The position numbers were made by a program, and so were the translations under genes. The notes beneath the pieces were generated by a model. The model did not search any database, had not been told where the DNA came from, and was given only the letters and a program-made list of their open reading frames with translations. From positions 392,200 through 456,199 of the forward strand of contig JAWUVI010000014.1 of assembly GCA_034112445.1 (NCBI GenBank): a DNA stretch of 64,000 nt, in the 5' to 3' direction. How positions within the stretch are numbered: position 1 is the stretch's first letter; each line of letters begins with the position of its first letter. This stretch comes from Pelagadaptatus sp034112445. GTDB taxonomy: Bacteria; Pseudomonadota; Gammaproteobacteria; Pseudomonadales; Cellvibrionaceae. Shown here piece after piece: positions 34,262-42,787 of this stretch.

Positions 34262-34903
34262 TTATTCAGATTCGCTCACTCGCTTATCGATAACACTGTC
34301 AATCAGGCCGTAATCAACAGACTCTTGAGCACTCATAAAGTTGTCTCTTTCAGTGTCATCGGCAATTTGCTGTGCTTCTTTACCTATATGATAAGCCATT
34401 AATTGATTGAGTCGATCCTTAGTCTTTAAAATTTCTTGAGCGTGAATATGGATGTCAGTCGCTTGACCTTGCGCTCCACCACTTGGTTGGTGAATCATGG
34501 TACGTGCATTAGGTAGGCAATGGCGCTTACCTTTAGCACCCGCTGTTAATAAAAACGCACCCATACTACAAGCTTGGCCGATACACATAGTGCTTACATC
34601 GGGCTTAATAAATTGCATGGTGTCATAAATAGACATGCCAGCCGTAACAGACCCGCCTGGAGAGTTAATATAAAGATGGATGTCCTTGTCTGGATTTTCA
34701 GCTTCGAGGAAAAGAAGTTGAGCAACAACTAAATTGGCCATATGGTCTTCTACTTGACCAACTAAAAATATAACTCGCTCTTTCAGCAAGCGGGAATAGA
34801 TATCAAACGAGCGCTCTCCACGAGCGGTTTGCTCAATAACCATTGGAACTAAGCCGGAATTCTGGATTGGTGAAGATTGAAGCATGGAATCAACTACAGA
34901 CAT
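34262..34903 (-). CDS. clpP: ATP-dependent Clp protease proteolytic subunit ClpP
   Basis: A 213-residue serine protease. The triad is S113 (GQACSMGAF), H138 (MIHQPSGG) and D187 (TERDNFMS). N-terminal VPMVIEQTARGERSFDIYSRLL is typical and the first 15 or so residues are probably removed as propeptide. It forms the double-heptamer chamber with ClpX. It lies between tig and clpX. Confidence 0.97.
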   Translation of the reverse strand: MSVVDSMLQSSPIQNSGLVPMVIEQTARGERSFDIYSRLLKERVIFLVGQVEDHMANLVVAQLLFLEAENPDKDIHLYINSPGGSVTAGMSIYDTMQFIKPDVSTMCIGQACSMGAFLLTAGAKGKRHCLPNARTMIHQPSGGAQGQATDIHIHAQEILKTKDRLNQLMAYHIGKEAQQIADDTERDNFMSAQESVDYGLIDSVIDKRVSESE

Positions 34904-35023
34904 GTTATTTTTATACCTTCAAGAGTTTAATAGAACTTATGCTGATCAAAATGATCTGGCAATCGAACAAGATATTAATCTTTTAGGAGCTTAAACCTTG
35001 CTGCTTTTATATTCCAGCATTGA

Positions 35024-35067
35024 GATAAAAAAGAAGAAAAATAGCCGCGAAATGAGCATTTCGCGGC
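35024..35067 (-). terminator. Terminator after tig
   Basis: On the minus strand GCCGCGAAAT, loop GCTC, ATTTCGCGGC (35044-35067 on plus), a perfect 10-bp stem followed by TATTTTTCTTCTTTTTT. It probably separates or attenuates tig from clpP. Confidence 0.82.
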
Positions 35068-35111
35068 GACTATGCTTAAAAAACAAACAAGAAAAAGCAC
35101 TGCGGACTAAA

Positions 35112-36428
35112 TTAGCCTGCTTGCTCTGCGGGCTTAATCACTTCATCGTAACTACTTTGCACTTCTGTAACCTTAGCGTTAGCCAGTATGTGCTCAACTA
35201 CTTGATCTTCAAGAACTACTGATTCAACACCATTTAGCAACTGCTGATTACCATAGTAATAATTAATGACTTCTTCAGAATCTTGGTAAGTTGAAGCAAC
35301 TTCTTCGACCTTACTTCTTACCTTGTCAGCGTCGACTTTAATATCTGCAGATTTAACCACTTCACCAACAATTAAACCAAGGGATACGCGACGGTTAGCT
35401 TGCTCAGTAAACATGTCATCCGGAAGTAAGGCTTTCATATCCATGTTTGGTTGAGCGCCACCAAATTGCTGCATCATCTGATTGCGAAGGCCTTCGATTT
35501 CACTAGCAACCAAGGCTGATGGAAGCTCTACATCATGAGCATCAACCAACTTATCCATTACCGAGCTTTTAAGCTTTTGGCTGGCAGCATTTTTAAGCTC
35601 ACGCTCCATGTTTTTTCTAACATCAGCACGAAACTCTGCTTCGTCTTCTGTTTCAACACCGAATTTACCAAAAAATTCTTTATCAAGAGCGGGCAATTGA
35701 GTGATTTCATTGGAGTTTACCTTGACGGAGAACTTAACCGCAGCTCCTTTCAGATCTTCACTGTGGTAGTCTTCAGGGAAGGTCAAGTCTAGCTCTACTT
35801 CTTCGCCAGGCTTTAAACCAATAAGACCATCCTCAAACCCAGGGATCATACTATTAGAGCCTAACTCTAATGCTTGACCTTCAGCGCTGCCACCCTCAAA
35901 AGCTTCACCGTCTTTGGTGCCAGTGTAATCAATATTTACGCGATCACCTTTTTGAGCTTTACGTTTGCTTGGCTTCCAGTCGGAGTGTTGCTTTTGCAAA
36001 ACTTCGAGCATGCTATCAACATCTATATCGGTAACTTCGGCATTGAGCTTATCTATTTCAAAGCCTGAAGTGTCCGCTAAAGTTATTTCGGGATAAACAT
36101 CAAACGTAGCAATGTATTCTAAATCTTTGCCTTCGCTCATTTCTTTTGGCTCAATAGCAGGCTGACCAGCAGGTACTACGCCTTGCTCTTTGGCTGCCTC
36201 ATAAAAGGAGCGACTGAATACTTCACCGATAACCTCTTGACGCACTCCAGCACCATAACGTTGCTTAACAACTTTTAGTGGTACCTTGCCTTTACGAAAA
36301 CCATTAATATTTACGGTTTTACTTGCCTGTTGTAAACGTTTTTGTACTTCAGAATCGATTTGTGCGGCGGGTATGCCTACGGTCATGCGACGCTCTAATC
36401 CAGAAGTCGTTTCAATTGAAACCTGCAT
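35112..36428 (-). CDS. tig: Trigger factor
   Basis: A 438-residue ribosome-associated chaperone and peptidyl-prolyl isomerase. The ribosome-binding signature GFRKGKVPLKVVKQRYG is at about 43-59, the FKBP domain at about 150-245 (KGDRVNIDYTGTKDGEAFEGG...MIPGFEDGLIGLKPGEE), and the helical C-terminal chaperone domain follows. It binds ribosomal protein L23 and nascent chains. Upstream of clpP and clpX as in most gammaproteobacteria. Confidence 0.96.
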   Translation of the reverse strand: MQVSIETTSGLERRMTVGIPAAQIDSEVQKRLQQASKTVNINGFRKGKVPLKVVKQRYGAGVRQEVIGEVFSRSFYEAAKEQGVVPAGQPAIEPKEMSEGKDLEYIATFDVYPEITLADTSGFEIDKLNAEVTDIDVDSMLEVLQKQHSDWKPSKRKAQKGDRVNIDYTGTKDGEAFEGGSAEGQALELGSNSMIPGFEDGLIGLKPGEEVELDLTFPEDYHSEDLKGAAVKFSVKVNSNEITQLPALDKEFFGKFGVETEDEAEFRADVRKNMERELKNAASQKLKSSVMDKLVDAHDVELPSALVASEIEGLRNQMMQQFGGAQPNMDMKALLPDDMFTEQANRRVSLGLIVGEVVKSADIKVDADKVRSKVEEVASTYQDSEEVINYYYGNQQLLNGVESVVLEDQVVEHILANAKVTEVQSSYDEVIKPAEQAG

Positions 36429-36586
36429 GATGTTCCTCGTAAAAAAAGAAAAGAAAGAAATACCTTTCGGTATGGTATATATGAATAATGGTGAGGACAG
36501 GAGACTTAAAATCCCACATCTTTAGACGCTAGAACAAAAACATAGATCGTAGCTCTTAGAACCCAAAACTCTTATTATTTAAGACA

Positions 36587-36612
36587 AGAGGGTCAGCATG
36601 TGCTAACCCTCT
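36587..36612 (-). terminator. Terminator after tRNA-Leu
   Basis: AGAGGGT (36587-36593) pairs with ACCCTCT (36606-36612); inside, AGCA pairs with TGCT across one mismatch. On the minus strand the stem is followed by TGTCTTAAAT, a weak T-tract, 11 bases past the tRNA 3' end. Confidence 0.65.
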
Positions 36613-36622
36613 ATCTCTTATA

Positions 36623-36706
36623 TGGTGCGGCCGGAGAGACTTGAACTCTCACATCAAAGATACTGGTACCTAAAACCAGCGCGTCTACCAATTCCGCCAC
36701 GGCCGC
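36623..36706 (-). tRNA. tRNA-Leu (anticodon UAG)
   Basis: The minus strand begins GCGGCCGTGGCGGAATTGG and ends with CCGGCCGCACCA. The acceptor stem GCGGCCG/CGGCCGC is perfect, the CCA end is encoded, the D-loop has GGTAGACGC, the anticodon stem CTGGT/ACCAG holds the loop TTTAGGT with anticodon TAG, and the T-arm contains GTTCAAGTC. The extra arm is long, as in class II tRNAs. It reads CUA and other CUN codons. Confidence 0.96.
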
Positions 36707-36716
36707 AATGCGGGGC

Positions 36717-36745
36717 ATTCTGCCACAGCCCCCACAAAAGTACAA
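36717..36745 (-). promoter_or_regulatory. Promoter of tRNA-Leu with GC-rich discriminator
   Basis: On the minus strand TTGTAC (36740-36745), 17 bases, CAGAAT (36717-36722), then GCCCCGCATT up to the tRNA 5' end. The GC-rich discriminator is typical of stable-RNA promoters under stringent control. Confidence 0.55.
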
Positions 36746-37123
36746 CGCACTAGATGTAAAAAACTGAAGTGCCTTAGTAACTATCTAATTGGCACTGCCA
36801 TTGCGAATCACAGCGCAAATAAAACAGCTGTTAATCAGTAGCAATCTGCCCAAATAATAAACAAAAATCGACATAAAAAGGTTGGAAAAAAAGCAATCTG
36901 TGAGTTATTAGTGCTAAAAGATCAGCTAATTCTTTCCGGCCAACCATTTTCTTCATGATATGAAACTATAATATATCGAAATAAGATTATTTTTGGTTTT
37001 AACACATTGATTTTATTCAATATAAATAACCTAAAATAATTAAACAGGCGTGAAGAAAGAGCCTGTGAGTGCTTCCATGCTTGATTCGTATGCTCCAAGC
37101 TTTAGATTTTAATTAATTCAACG
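36746..37123. other. Intergenic gap, no gene seen
   Basis: About 380 AT-rich bases between the tRNA promoter and the end of the phosphomannose-isomerase-like gene. I see no credible frame, RNA gene or strong terminator in it. Confidence 0.5.
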
Positions 37124-38512
37124 TTACTTGGGAAGTGACACCAAAACTATTGATTTTTTGTCACTTTTATTAGAGATGAAGGTTTTGTTTCTTGCTCCTA
37201 CTCTAGTTATGAAAGCACTCTGTTCTGGCAACAAACCTGTTTCAAGCGGTTCGCAATCATTACCAATCGTACATATACCGCTAACGCAAATCACCAAGGC
37301 ATAGCTGGCCATCTCTGGCAGGTAATGGCATCCACCCTTTTCTAGCGTAACTCTCCATACGTAAAAATCATCGAATGACACAACCTCTTCAACCAAAACT
37401 TCATCAGATTCATAAATCAGCGGTAACAAACGGTCTTCAGGAATATCTAAATTCATTGTAGATAAAGCTGAATGAGTGTCCCATTTGTCTTGTGTAAGTA
37501 CCTTTTGAGCAAAAGAAATTATTTGGCGCTCGTAAACAGGAGTTTGAAATTCGATAGTACGTACACCGTGGAGCAAAGAGTGGGGGGTATAGCATGGCAC
37601 CTTTAAAACATCACCAACCACTAGATTCTTTAAACCTTTAAAGCTATCCATCGCCTCACGAAGTAAATGTTCTTGTGCAATCAACTCAGGAGGCAATAGT
37701 TTTAACCATTGCTTTAATTGATCAGAAGATACGGGAGCGCATAGAGCTATCCCAGCTTCATGGCGAAAACCATCTATAACAAGATCTATTTTTCGGCGTA
37801 TAGTTTCGTAAGCGGCTATTGACTGAGCGAACGCTGCTTTACAGTCAGTATCATTTTTATACTCACGACGCTTAGACGGATTTAAGCCTATACAAATCCC
37901 TCCCAAGCCATTAGGCCAACAAGATTCATCAACAGAGGTGACCACATAGACTTCTTGTTTTTTTTCGTGCTGCTCAAAATACAAATCGCCAAACATTTTT
38001 TCAGGCAGTGGATCTAATATTTTAAGTAAATTGATCTTACGGTGCATACTATTGCACAAAGCATTAGGCATTATTGATAACAACCAAGGCAAAGGTATAG
38101 CGCCCTGCCCATCAGTCACTTTGGATAAACCCCTTTCTTCAATTCCGGTATACCATATTTCTTGCCCCCAGGGTTTGGCTATAGATACAGTTTCAAGAGC
38201 GATTGCTGCGCCTGGATTAAAGCTAGGGATTTCATTTTCATTAAGCCAAAAGCTAACGCCTTGCCAATCACATTGACCTGTTAGCTCTTGCTCTCTAACC
38301 GCACTCCAATCCATAACAGAAATGTTAGCAATATTTCCACCCGTTAACTCCGCTACCGCTAGTAACGGTATTTTTGGAGAGCCTGTTAGATAATATTGCT
38401 CAAATTGATAGCGAATTATAGCTAGGCAGTTGTCATCAGGATGGAGCTTAGACACAGCATCCAGAAGATATGATTCAGGGTTAGCAACGGGTATGCATTG
38501 ATTCATGGTCAT
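37124..38512 (-). CDS. Type I phosphomannose isomerase-like cupin protein
   Basis: A 462-residue cytoplasmic protein. The central KPWGQEIWYTGIEERG, LYFEQHEKKQEVYVVT and CYTPHSLLHGVRTIEFQTPVYERQI resemble the cupin core of type I mannose-6-phosphate isomerase, including candidate metal ligands (the Q-H pair in FEQHEKKQE and H in SLLHG). It is longer than ManA (about 390) and has an unfamiliar N-terminal 120 residues, so the reaction is uncertain. Two starts (Met1 and Met3) are equally likely. It stands alone 124 bases downstream of fadA's terminator region on the same strand as fadBA but is separated from that operon by being beyond its end. Confidence 0.6.
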   Translation of the reverse strand: MTMNQCIPVANPESYLLDAVSKLHPDDNCLAIIRYQFEQYYLTGSPKIPLLAVAELTGGNIANISVMDWSAVREQELTGQCDWQGVSFWLNENEIPSFNPGAAIALETVSIAKPWGQEIWYTGIEERGLSKVTDGQGAIPLPWLLSIMPNALCNSMHRKINLLKILDPLPEKMFGDLYFEQHEKKQEVYVVTSVDESCWPNGLGGICIGLNPSKRREYKNDTDCKAAFAQSIAAYETIRRKIDLVIDGFRHEAGIALCAPVSSDQLKQWLKLLPPELIAQEHLLREAMDSFKGLKNLVVGDVLKVPCYTPHSLLHGVRTIEFQTPVYERQIISFAQKVLTQDKWDTHSALSTMNLDIPEDRLLPLIYESDEVLVEEVVSFDDFYVWRVTLEKGGCHYLPEMASYALVICVSGICTIGNDCEPLETGLLPEQSAFITRVGARNKTFISNKSDKKSIVLVSLPK

Positions 38513-38587
38513 TCTAAAAAGCCATCAAATTATGGGTTGTCAGGAGTTTAGCAAAAAACAGATTAAAATTTATTGAAATATCAGGCA

Positions 38588-38610
38588 CAAAAAAGCCGGG
38601 GTTACCCGGC
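38588..38610 (-). terminator. Terminator of fadBA
   Basis: GCCGGG (38595-38600), loop GTTA, CCCGGC (38605-38610); on the minus strand the stem is followed by six Ts. It lies 27 bases past the fadA stop. Confidence 0.88.
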
Positions 38611-38636
38611 TCTTAAAGGCTGATTCAATACTGCTA

Positions 38637-39812
38637 TCAGACTCTTTCTATTACAGTTGATATCCCCTGCCCCAACCCAATACACATGGTAGACACACCA
38701 ATATTCATGTCTCTATCTTGCATAACAGTTAGTAGTGAACCACTGATGCGAACACCTGAGCAACCAAATGGGTGGCCTAGCGCAATTGCGCCTCCATGGA
38801 CGTTAACCTTGTCTTCCATATCATCAAGCAATTCAAGATCTTTAAGAACAGGAATAGCTTGAGCAGCAAAAGCTTCGTTAAGCTCAACATAGTCGACATC
38901 TTTCATTGTCATACCCAATTGCTGTAAAGCTTTTTGGGTTGATGGTACAGGACCATAACCCATGATCGATGGGTCAACACCAGCCAATGTAGTTGCGGTT
39001 ACCTTGGCTATAGGGTTTAAGCCTAATGATTTTGCACGCTCAGCAGACATAATCAACATCACGGAAGCGCCATCAGTAATCTGTGATGACGTACCAGCTG
39101 TTACCGTTCCACCTTTAGGGTTAAATGCAGGGCGTAACTTAGATAAACCTTCAGCCGTAGTTTCTGGACGAATAGTTTCATCATGCTCAACCATAAATGG
39201 TGCGCCAAACTCATCATGCCCCATAACAGGGATAATTTCTTTGCTGAACTTACCTGCTTCACGAGCCGCCGAAGCTAAGCGATGTGAGCGTGCTGCAAAC
39301 TCATCCATTTGCTCACGTCCAACGCCATGCATCATGGCTAGAACTTCAGCCGTCATACCCATACTTCCTGCCGCTTTAGCAACAGACAAACCCATCTTAG
39401 GGTTGGGGTTAACGCCTTCCATCATATTCAGGTGTCCCATATGCTCAACACCACCGACCAAATACACATCACCAATACCGGATTTGATATTTGCGGTAGC
39501 AGTGTGCATAGCTGACATAGATGAGCCGCATAAGCGATTCACAGTCTGTGCTGGTACGGTATGTGGCAAACCAGCCAACAACGAAATCATTCGAGCAACA
39601 TTAAAACCTTGCTCTTCGCGCTGCATTACACAACCCCAGATCATGTCATCGATAATCGCAGGATCAACACCTGGATTACGAGCTAACAACCCCTGAATAA
39701 TAGTTGCACTGATATCATCAGCACGAACGTTGCGAAAACAGCCATTTTTAGAACGACCCATTGGGCTACGAGCGTAATCTACAATTACGGCATCTCTTGG
39801 ATTCAAGCTCAC
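38637..39812 (-). CDS. fadA: 3-ketoacyl-CoA thiolase
   Basis: A 391-residue thiolase, the beta subunit of the fatty-acid oxidation complex, which cleaves 3-ketoacyl-CoA to acetyl-CoA and a shortened acyl-CoA. The nucleophilic cysteine is in NRLCGSSMSAMH (about 95), the histidine in GGAIALGHPFGCSG, the second cysteine in STMCIGLGQG. Residue count matches FadA of Pseudomonas (391). It lies 32 bases after fadB in one operon. Confidence 0.96.
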   Translation of the reverse strand: MSLNPRDAVIVDYARSPMGRSKNGCFRNVRADDISATIIQGLLARNPGVDPAIIDDMIWGCVMQREEQGFNVARMISLLAGLPHTVPAQTVNRLCGSSMSAMHTATANIKSGIGDVYLVGGVEHMGHLNMMEGVNPNPKMGLSVAKAAGSMGMTAEVLAMMHGVGREQMDEFAARSHRLASAAREAGKFSKEIIPVMGHDEFGAPFMVEHDETIRPETTAEGLSKLRPAFNPKGGTVTAGTSSQITDGASVMLIMSAERAKSLGLNPIAKVTATTLAGVDPSIMGYGPVPSTQKALQQLGMTMKDVDYVELNEAFAAQAIPVLKDLELLDDMEDKVNVHGGAIALGHPFGCSGVRISGSLLTVMQDRDMNIGVSTMCIGLGQGISTVIERV

Positions 39813-39844
39813 GTCTTAATCTCCTTAATAGTTAACGGGCGCCC

Positions 39845-41995
39845 TTAGGCGTAGTATTTTTTACCTGATGTAGCCATTTCACGCTGAGCGTCAGTAGCTT
39901 CATAAAGTTTGCCTAAGTGCTTGTACTTATCACACAGCTCAACAAACTTGTCGAGACCGATGCTATCAATCCAACGGAATACACCACCACGGAATGGAGG
40001 AAAACCAACACCATAAATTAATGCCATATCAGCCTCAGGAGCCGAACCAACAATATTTTCTTCGAGGCAACGAGCTAACTCAGTAGCCATAGGGATCATC
40101 ATACGAGTAATGACCTCCTCCTCATCATACTCTTTAGATTCTGCACAAACGGGAGATATAAGTTCATACACGCTCTCATCCGCCGTTTTCTTTGGCTTGC
40201 CGCGCTTATCTGGAGCATAAGTATAAAAACCTTTGCCGTTCTTCTGACCATAGCGATCATTCTCAAACATAATGTCTGCGGCGGTCTTAAAGTCTTTAGA
40301 CATACGGTCTGGAAAGCCTTCAGCCATAACGTGCTCTGCATGTGCACCGGTATCAATGCCAACCACATCAAGTAAATAAGCTGGACCCATTGGCCAACCC
40401 CAACGCTCCATGATCTTATCGACTTTCTGAAAATCGGCGCCATCACGAACCAAACCAGCAAAACCAGCAAAATAAGGAAAAAGAACTCGGTTAACTAAAA
40501 AGCCTGGGCAGTCATTGACAACAATTGCTTTTTTACCCATAGCATTGGCATAAGCAACGGTACGAGCAATGGTGGTATCGGATGACTTTTCACCACGAAT
40601 AACCTCAACCAAAGGCATGGCGTGCACAGGGTTAAAAAAGTGCATGCCGCAGAAATTTTCTGGGCGCGCCATTGCTTTAGCCATATGGTTAATTGATATA
40701 GTTGAAGTATTAGAAGCTATGACAGTGTCATCGGTAACGTGTTTTTCGACGTCAGCCAATACTGCACATTTAACTTTAGGGTTTTCAACAACGGCCTCAA
40801 CAACAACATCAACATCATCGAAGTTATCGTACGATAAAGTTGCATCAATACTGGATAAAATTTGTCCCATTTTATCGGCGGTCATGCGACCACGACCAAC
40901 TTGCTTGCTCAACAGCTTGGTCGCTTCATTCATACCAAGATCTAGACCTGCTTGAGCAATATCTTTCATCTTGATTGGGGTACCTTTAAGAGCTGATTGA
41001 TAAGCGATACCACCGCCCATAATCCCAGCACCCAACACTGCTGCGCGTTCAACTTTCTTGTCAGCTTTCTTTTCCCAGTCTTTGGCTTTTTTACTTATCA
41101 ACTGGTCACTGAGGAATAAACCCACTAGGGATTGAGCTGCACCGGTAGAAGCAACTTTCATGAAGCCTTGTTTTTCAACTTCAAGAGCCTCGTCACGTCC
41201 CATGGTTGCTGCTTTTTGCATGCCTTTAATGGCAATAACTGGAGCTGGGTAATTTGGACCAGCTTGACCAGCAATGAATGCTTTCGAAGTTTCGAAAGCC
41301 ATCATTGATTCGGTTCCATTTAATTGTAAAGGAGCTTTTTTCTGTTTCCGGCGAGCTTCGTAATCAAGCTTCCCATCAATACATTGTTGTAGCACGTTCA
41401 ATGCAGAGGCTCGCAATTGCTCAGGAGCAACAACACCGTCAACCACACCAGCTTTTAAGGCTGCATCAGGTCTTTGGTCTTTACCTGAAGCAATCCACTC
41501 AATTGCGACGTCACAGCCAGCTAAGCGAGGTAGACGGACAGTGCCGCCCCATCCAGGAATTAAGCCTAATTTAACTTCAGGTAAACCGACTTTAGCCGCC
41601 GTACTGGCAATTCGGTAATCACAAGCCAAGCAAAACTCTAAGCCACCACCTAACGCAAAACCGTTAATAGCAACTACGACTGGAACCTTGAGATCTTCAA
41701 TTCGATTGTTGTTTTGAGTGTTTTTACCCAAATTGTCACCAGCGGCGTCAGGGCCAGCTGCAAGTAAGGGGACAAACTCTGAAATATCTGCACCAACAAT
41801 AAAAACACTTTTACCACTCGTCGCTAACACACCTTTTAAATCGCTGGTGCCTTCTAAAGCCGTAATTGCTTGGTCTAACTCAGCAACGGTTTGGCTGTCA
41901 AACTTATTAACTGACTCACCTTGTAAATCGAAATTTAGTTCTGCGATGCCAGAATCAAGCATTTTCACAGAAACAGAATTGCCTTTAAAAATCAT
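39845..41995 (-). CDS. fadB: Fatty acid oxidation complex alpha subunit
   Basis: A 716-residue multifunctional enzyme: N-terminal enoyl-CoA hydratase/isomerase (about 1-190; VVAINGFALGGGLEFCLACDYRIA and GLPEVKLGLIPGWGGTVRLPR), then 3-hydroxyacyl-CoA dehydrogenase with the NAD fold AAVLGAGIMGGGIAYQSA at about 313-330 and the signature GMHFFNPVHAMPLVEVIRG, and a C-terminal dehydrogenase domain. Length equals FadB (715). With FadA it carries out the hydration, oxidation and thiolysis steps of beta-oxidation. The promoter carries two operator-like boxes around a TATAAT. Confidence 0.97.
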   Translation of the reverse strand: MIFKGNSVSVKMLDSGIAELNFDLQGESVNKFDSQTVAELDQAITALEGTSDLKGVLATSGKSVFIVGADISEFVPLLAAGPDAAGDNLGKNTQNNNRIEDLKVPVVVAINGFALGGGLEFCLACDYRIASTAAKVGLPEVKLGLIPGWGGTVRLPRLAGCDVAIEWIASGKDQRPDAALKAGVVDGVVAPEQLRASALNVLQQCIDGKLDYEARRKQKKAPLQLNGTESMMAFETSKAFIAGQAGPNYPAPVIAIKGMQKAATMGRDEALEVEKQGFMKVASTGAAQSLVGLFLSDQLISKKAKDWEKKADKKVERAAVLGAGIMGGGIAYQSALKGTPIKMKDIAQAGLDLGMNEATKLLSKQVGRGRMTADKMGQILSSIDATLSYDNFDDVDVVVEAVVENPKVKCAVLADVEKHVTDDTVIASNTSTISINHMAKAMARPENFCGMHFFNPVHAMPLVEVIRGEKSSDTTIARTVAYANAMGKKAIVVNDCPGFLVNRVLFPYFAGFAGLVRDGADFQKVDKIMERWGWPMGPAYLLDVVGIDTGAHAEHVMAEGFPDRMSKDFKTAADIMFENDRYGQKNGKGFYTYAPDKRGKPKKTADESVYELISPVCAESKEYDEEEVITRMMIPMATELARCLEENIVGSAPEADMALIYGVGFPPFRGGVFRWIDSIGLDKFVELCDKYKHLGKLYEATDAQREMATSGKKYYA

Positions 41996-42050
41996 ATTTG
42001 ACCTCTTAAGTTCCTTAGGGGGAAACCCGATGGGTAGCGTTTACCGTTCA

Positions 42051-42088
42051 AAACGGTCGTTTGATTATAGCCTTTAAAACACTTGTTT
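42051..42088 (-). promoter_or_regulatory. fadBA promoter with two PsrA-like boxes
   Basis: Two copies of AAAC-N4-GTTT lie at 42051-42062 and 42077-42088, 56-93 bases upstream of the fadB ATG. On the minus strand a consensus TATAAT (42064-42069) sits exactly between them. The pattern equals the PsrA operator (AAAC-N4-GTTT core) known from Pseudomonas, where long-chain acyl ligands release the TetR-type repressor. A repressor bound at either box would cover the -10 or the spacer/-35. Confidence 0.65.
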
Positions 42089-42218
42089 GAATACGGTGAA
42101 GCTCCAACTATTTCTGACCGAAGCGTCACACTGGCAAAACAGTGCATGTTTATATAGCAGAGCGGTCGCTTAGATCAAAGGAAAATTTGTTTTTTCTTTG
42201 GTTAAATCTTAAATAAAA

Positions 42219-42740
42219 TCACACTGTTGTGATAGACCATGTAGCTTGAGGGTCGATGGATTCGAGCCTGTAAGGCACAAATGGACTAATTGAAACACTG
42301 TCACCCTGATTAAGAACCTGTTCTGTATCTATGGAAAAAAAAGTAACGGCACCTGAGATAATCAACAACAAAGAATTATAGCGGTTCAAATGATTCTTAG
42401 AGCTACTCGCATTAGTGGAGCTATAAAAATGAACTTCACAATCTGGATAAGCCACATCTCCACTATCAATCAACTTGGCAAATAGAGGTTCGTTGTCATT
42501 GGTATGACCACGTCTAATATGATGAGATTGCTTTGCTATAGGTATAGAAAAAAAACTAGCTAACGAGATGGGAAAGCCATTAAGCACCCTTTCAAGCGAG
42601 CTCACTGATGGACTCACGGAACCCTGCTCAATTACTGAAATAGCGCTATTAGGTACACCGGAGCGCTTAGCAAGTTCGCGCTGAGATACGCCGTGAAATA
42701 TTCTTAAAGAGCGCAGCCTCAGTCCAATAGCTTCCAACAT
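42219..42740 (-). CDS. XRE-family regulator with C-terminal cupin
   Basis: A 173-residue regulator: helix-turn-helix of the XRE class at about 7-60 (LRSLRIFHGVSQRELAKRSGVPNSAISVIEQG) and a double-stranded beta-helix cupin at about 100-170 (LLLIISGAVTFFSID...QGDSVSISPFVPYRLE). Such proteins (PuuR/ClgR-like) usually sense a small metabolite through the cupin. The gene is 47 bases downstream of the FabY-like synthase on the same strand and may be cotranscribed with it. Confidence 0.85.
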   Translation of the reverse strand: MLEAIGLRLRSLRIFHGVSQRELAKRSGVPNSAISVIEQGSVSPSVSSLERVLNGFPISLASFFSIPIAKQSHHIRRGHTNDNEPLFAKLIDSGDVAYPDCEVHFYSSTNASSSKNHLNRYNSLLLIISGAVTFFSIDTEQVLNQGDSVSISPFVPYRLESIDPQATWSITTV

Positions 42741-42787
42741 ATTCCCCTATTCATCAAAAAATTTATTAACTGGTGCTGAATCTAAAT

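Noticed and set aside
38962..39696. 244-codon frame antisense to fadA
   Set aside because: fadA is a certain gene with full catalytic motifs; the opposite frame is open because of its codon use.
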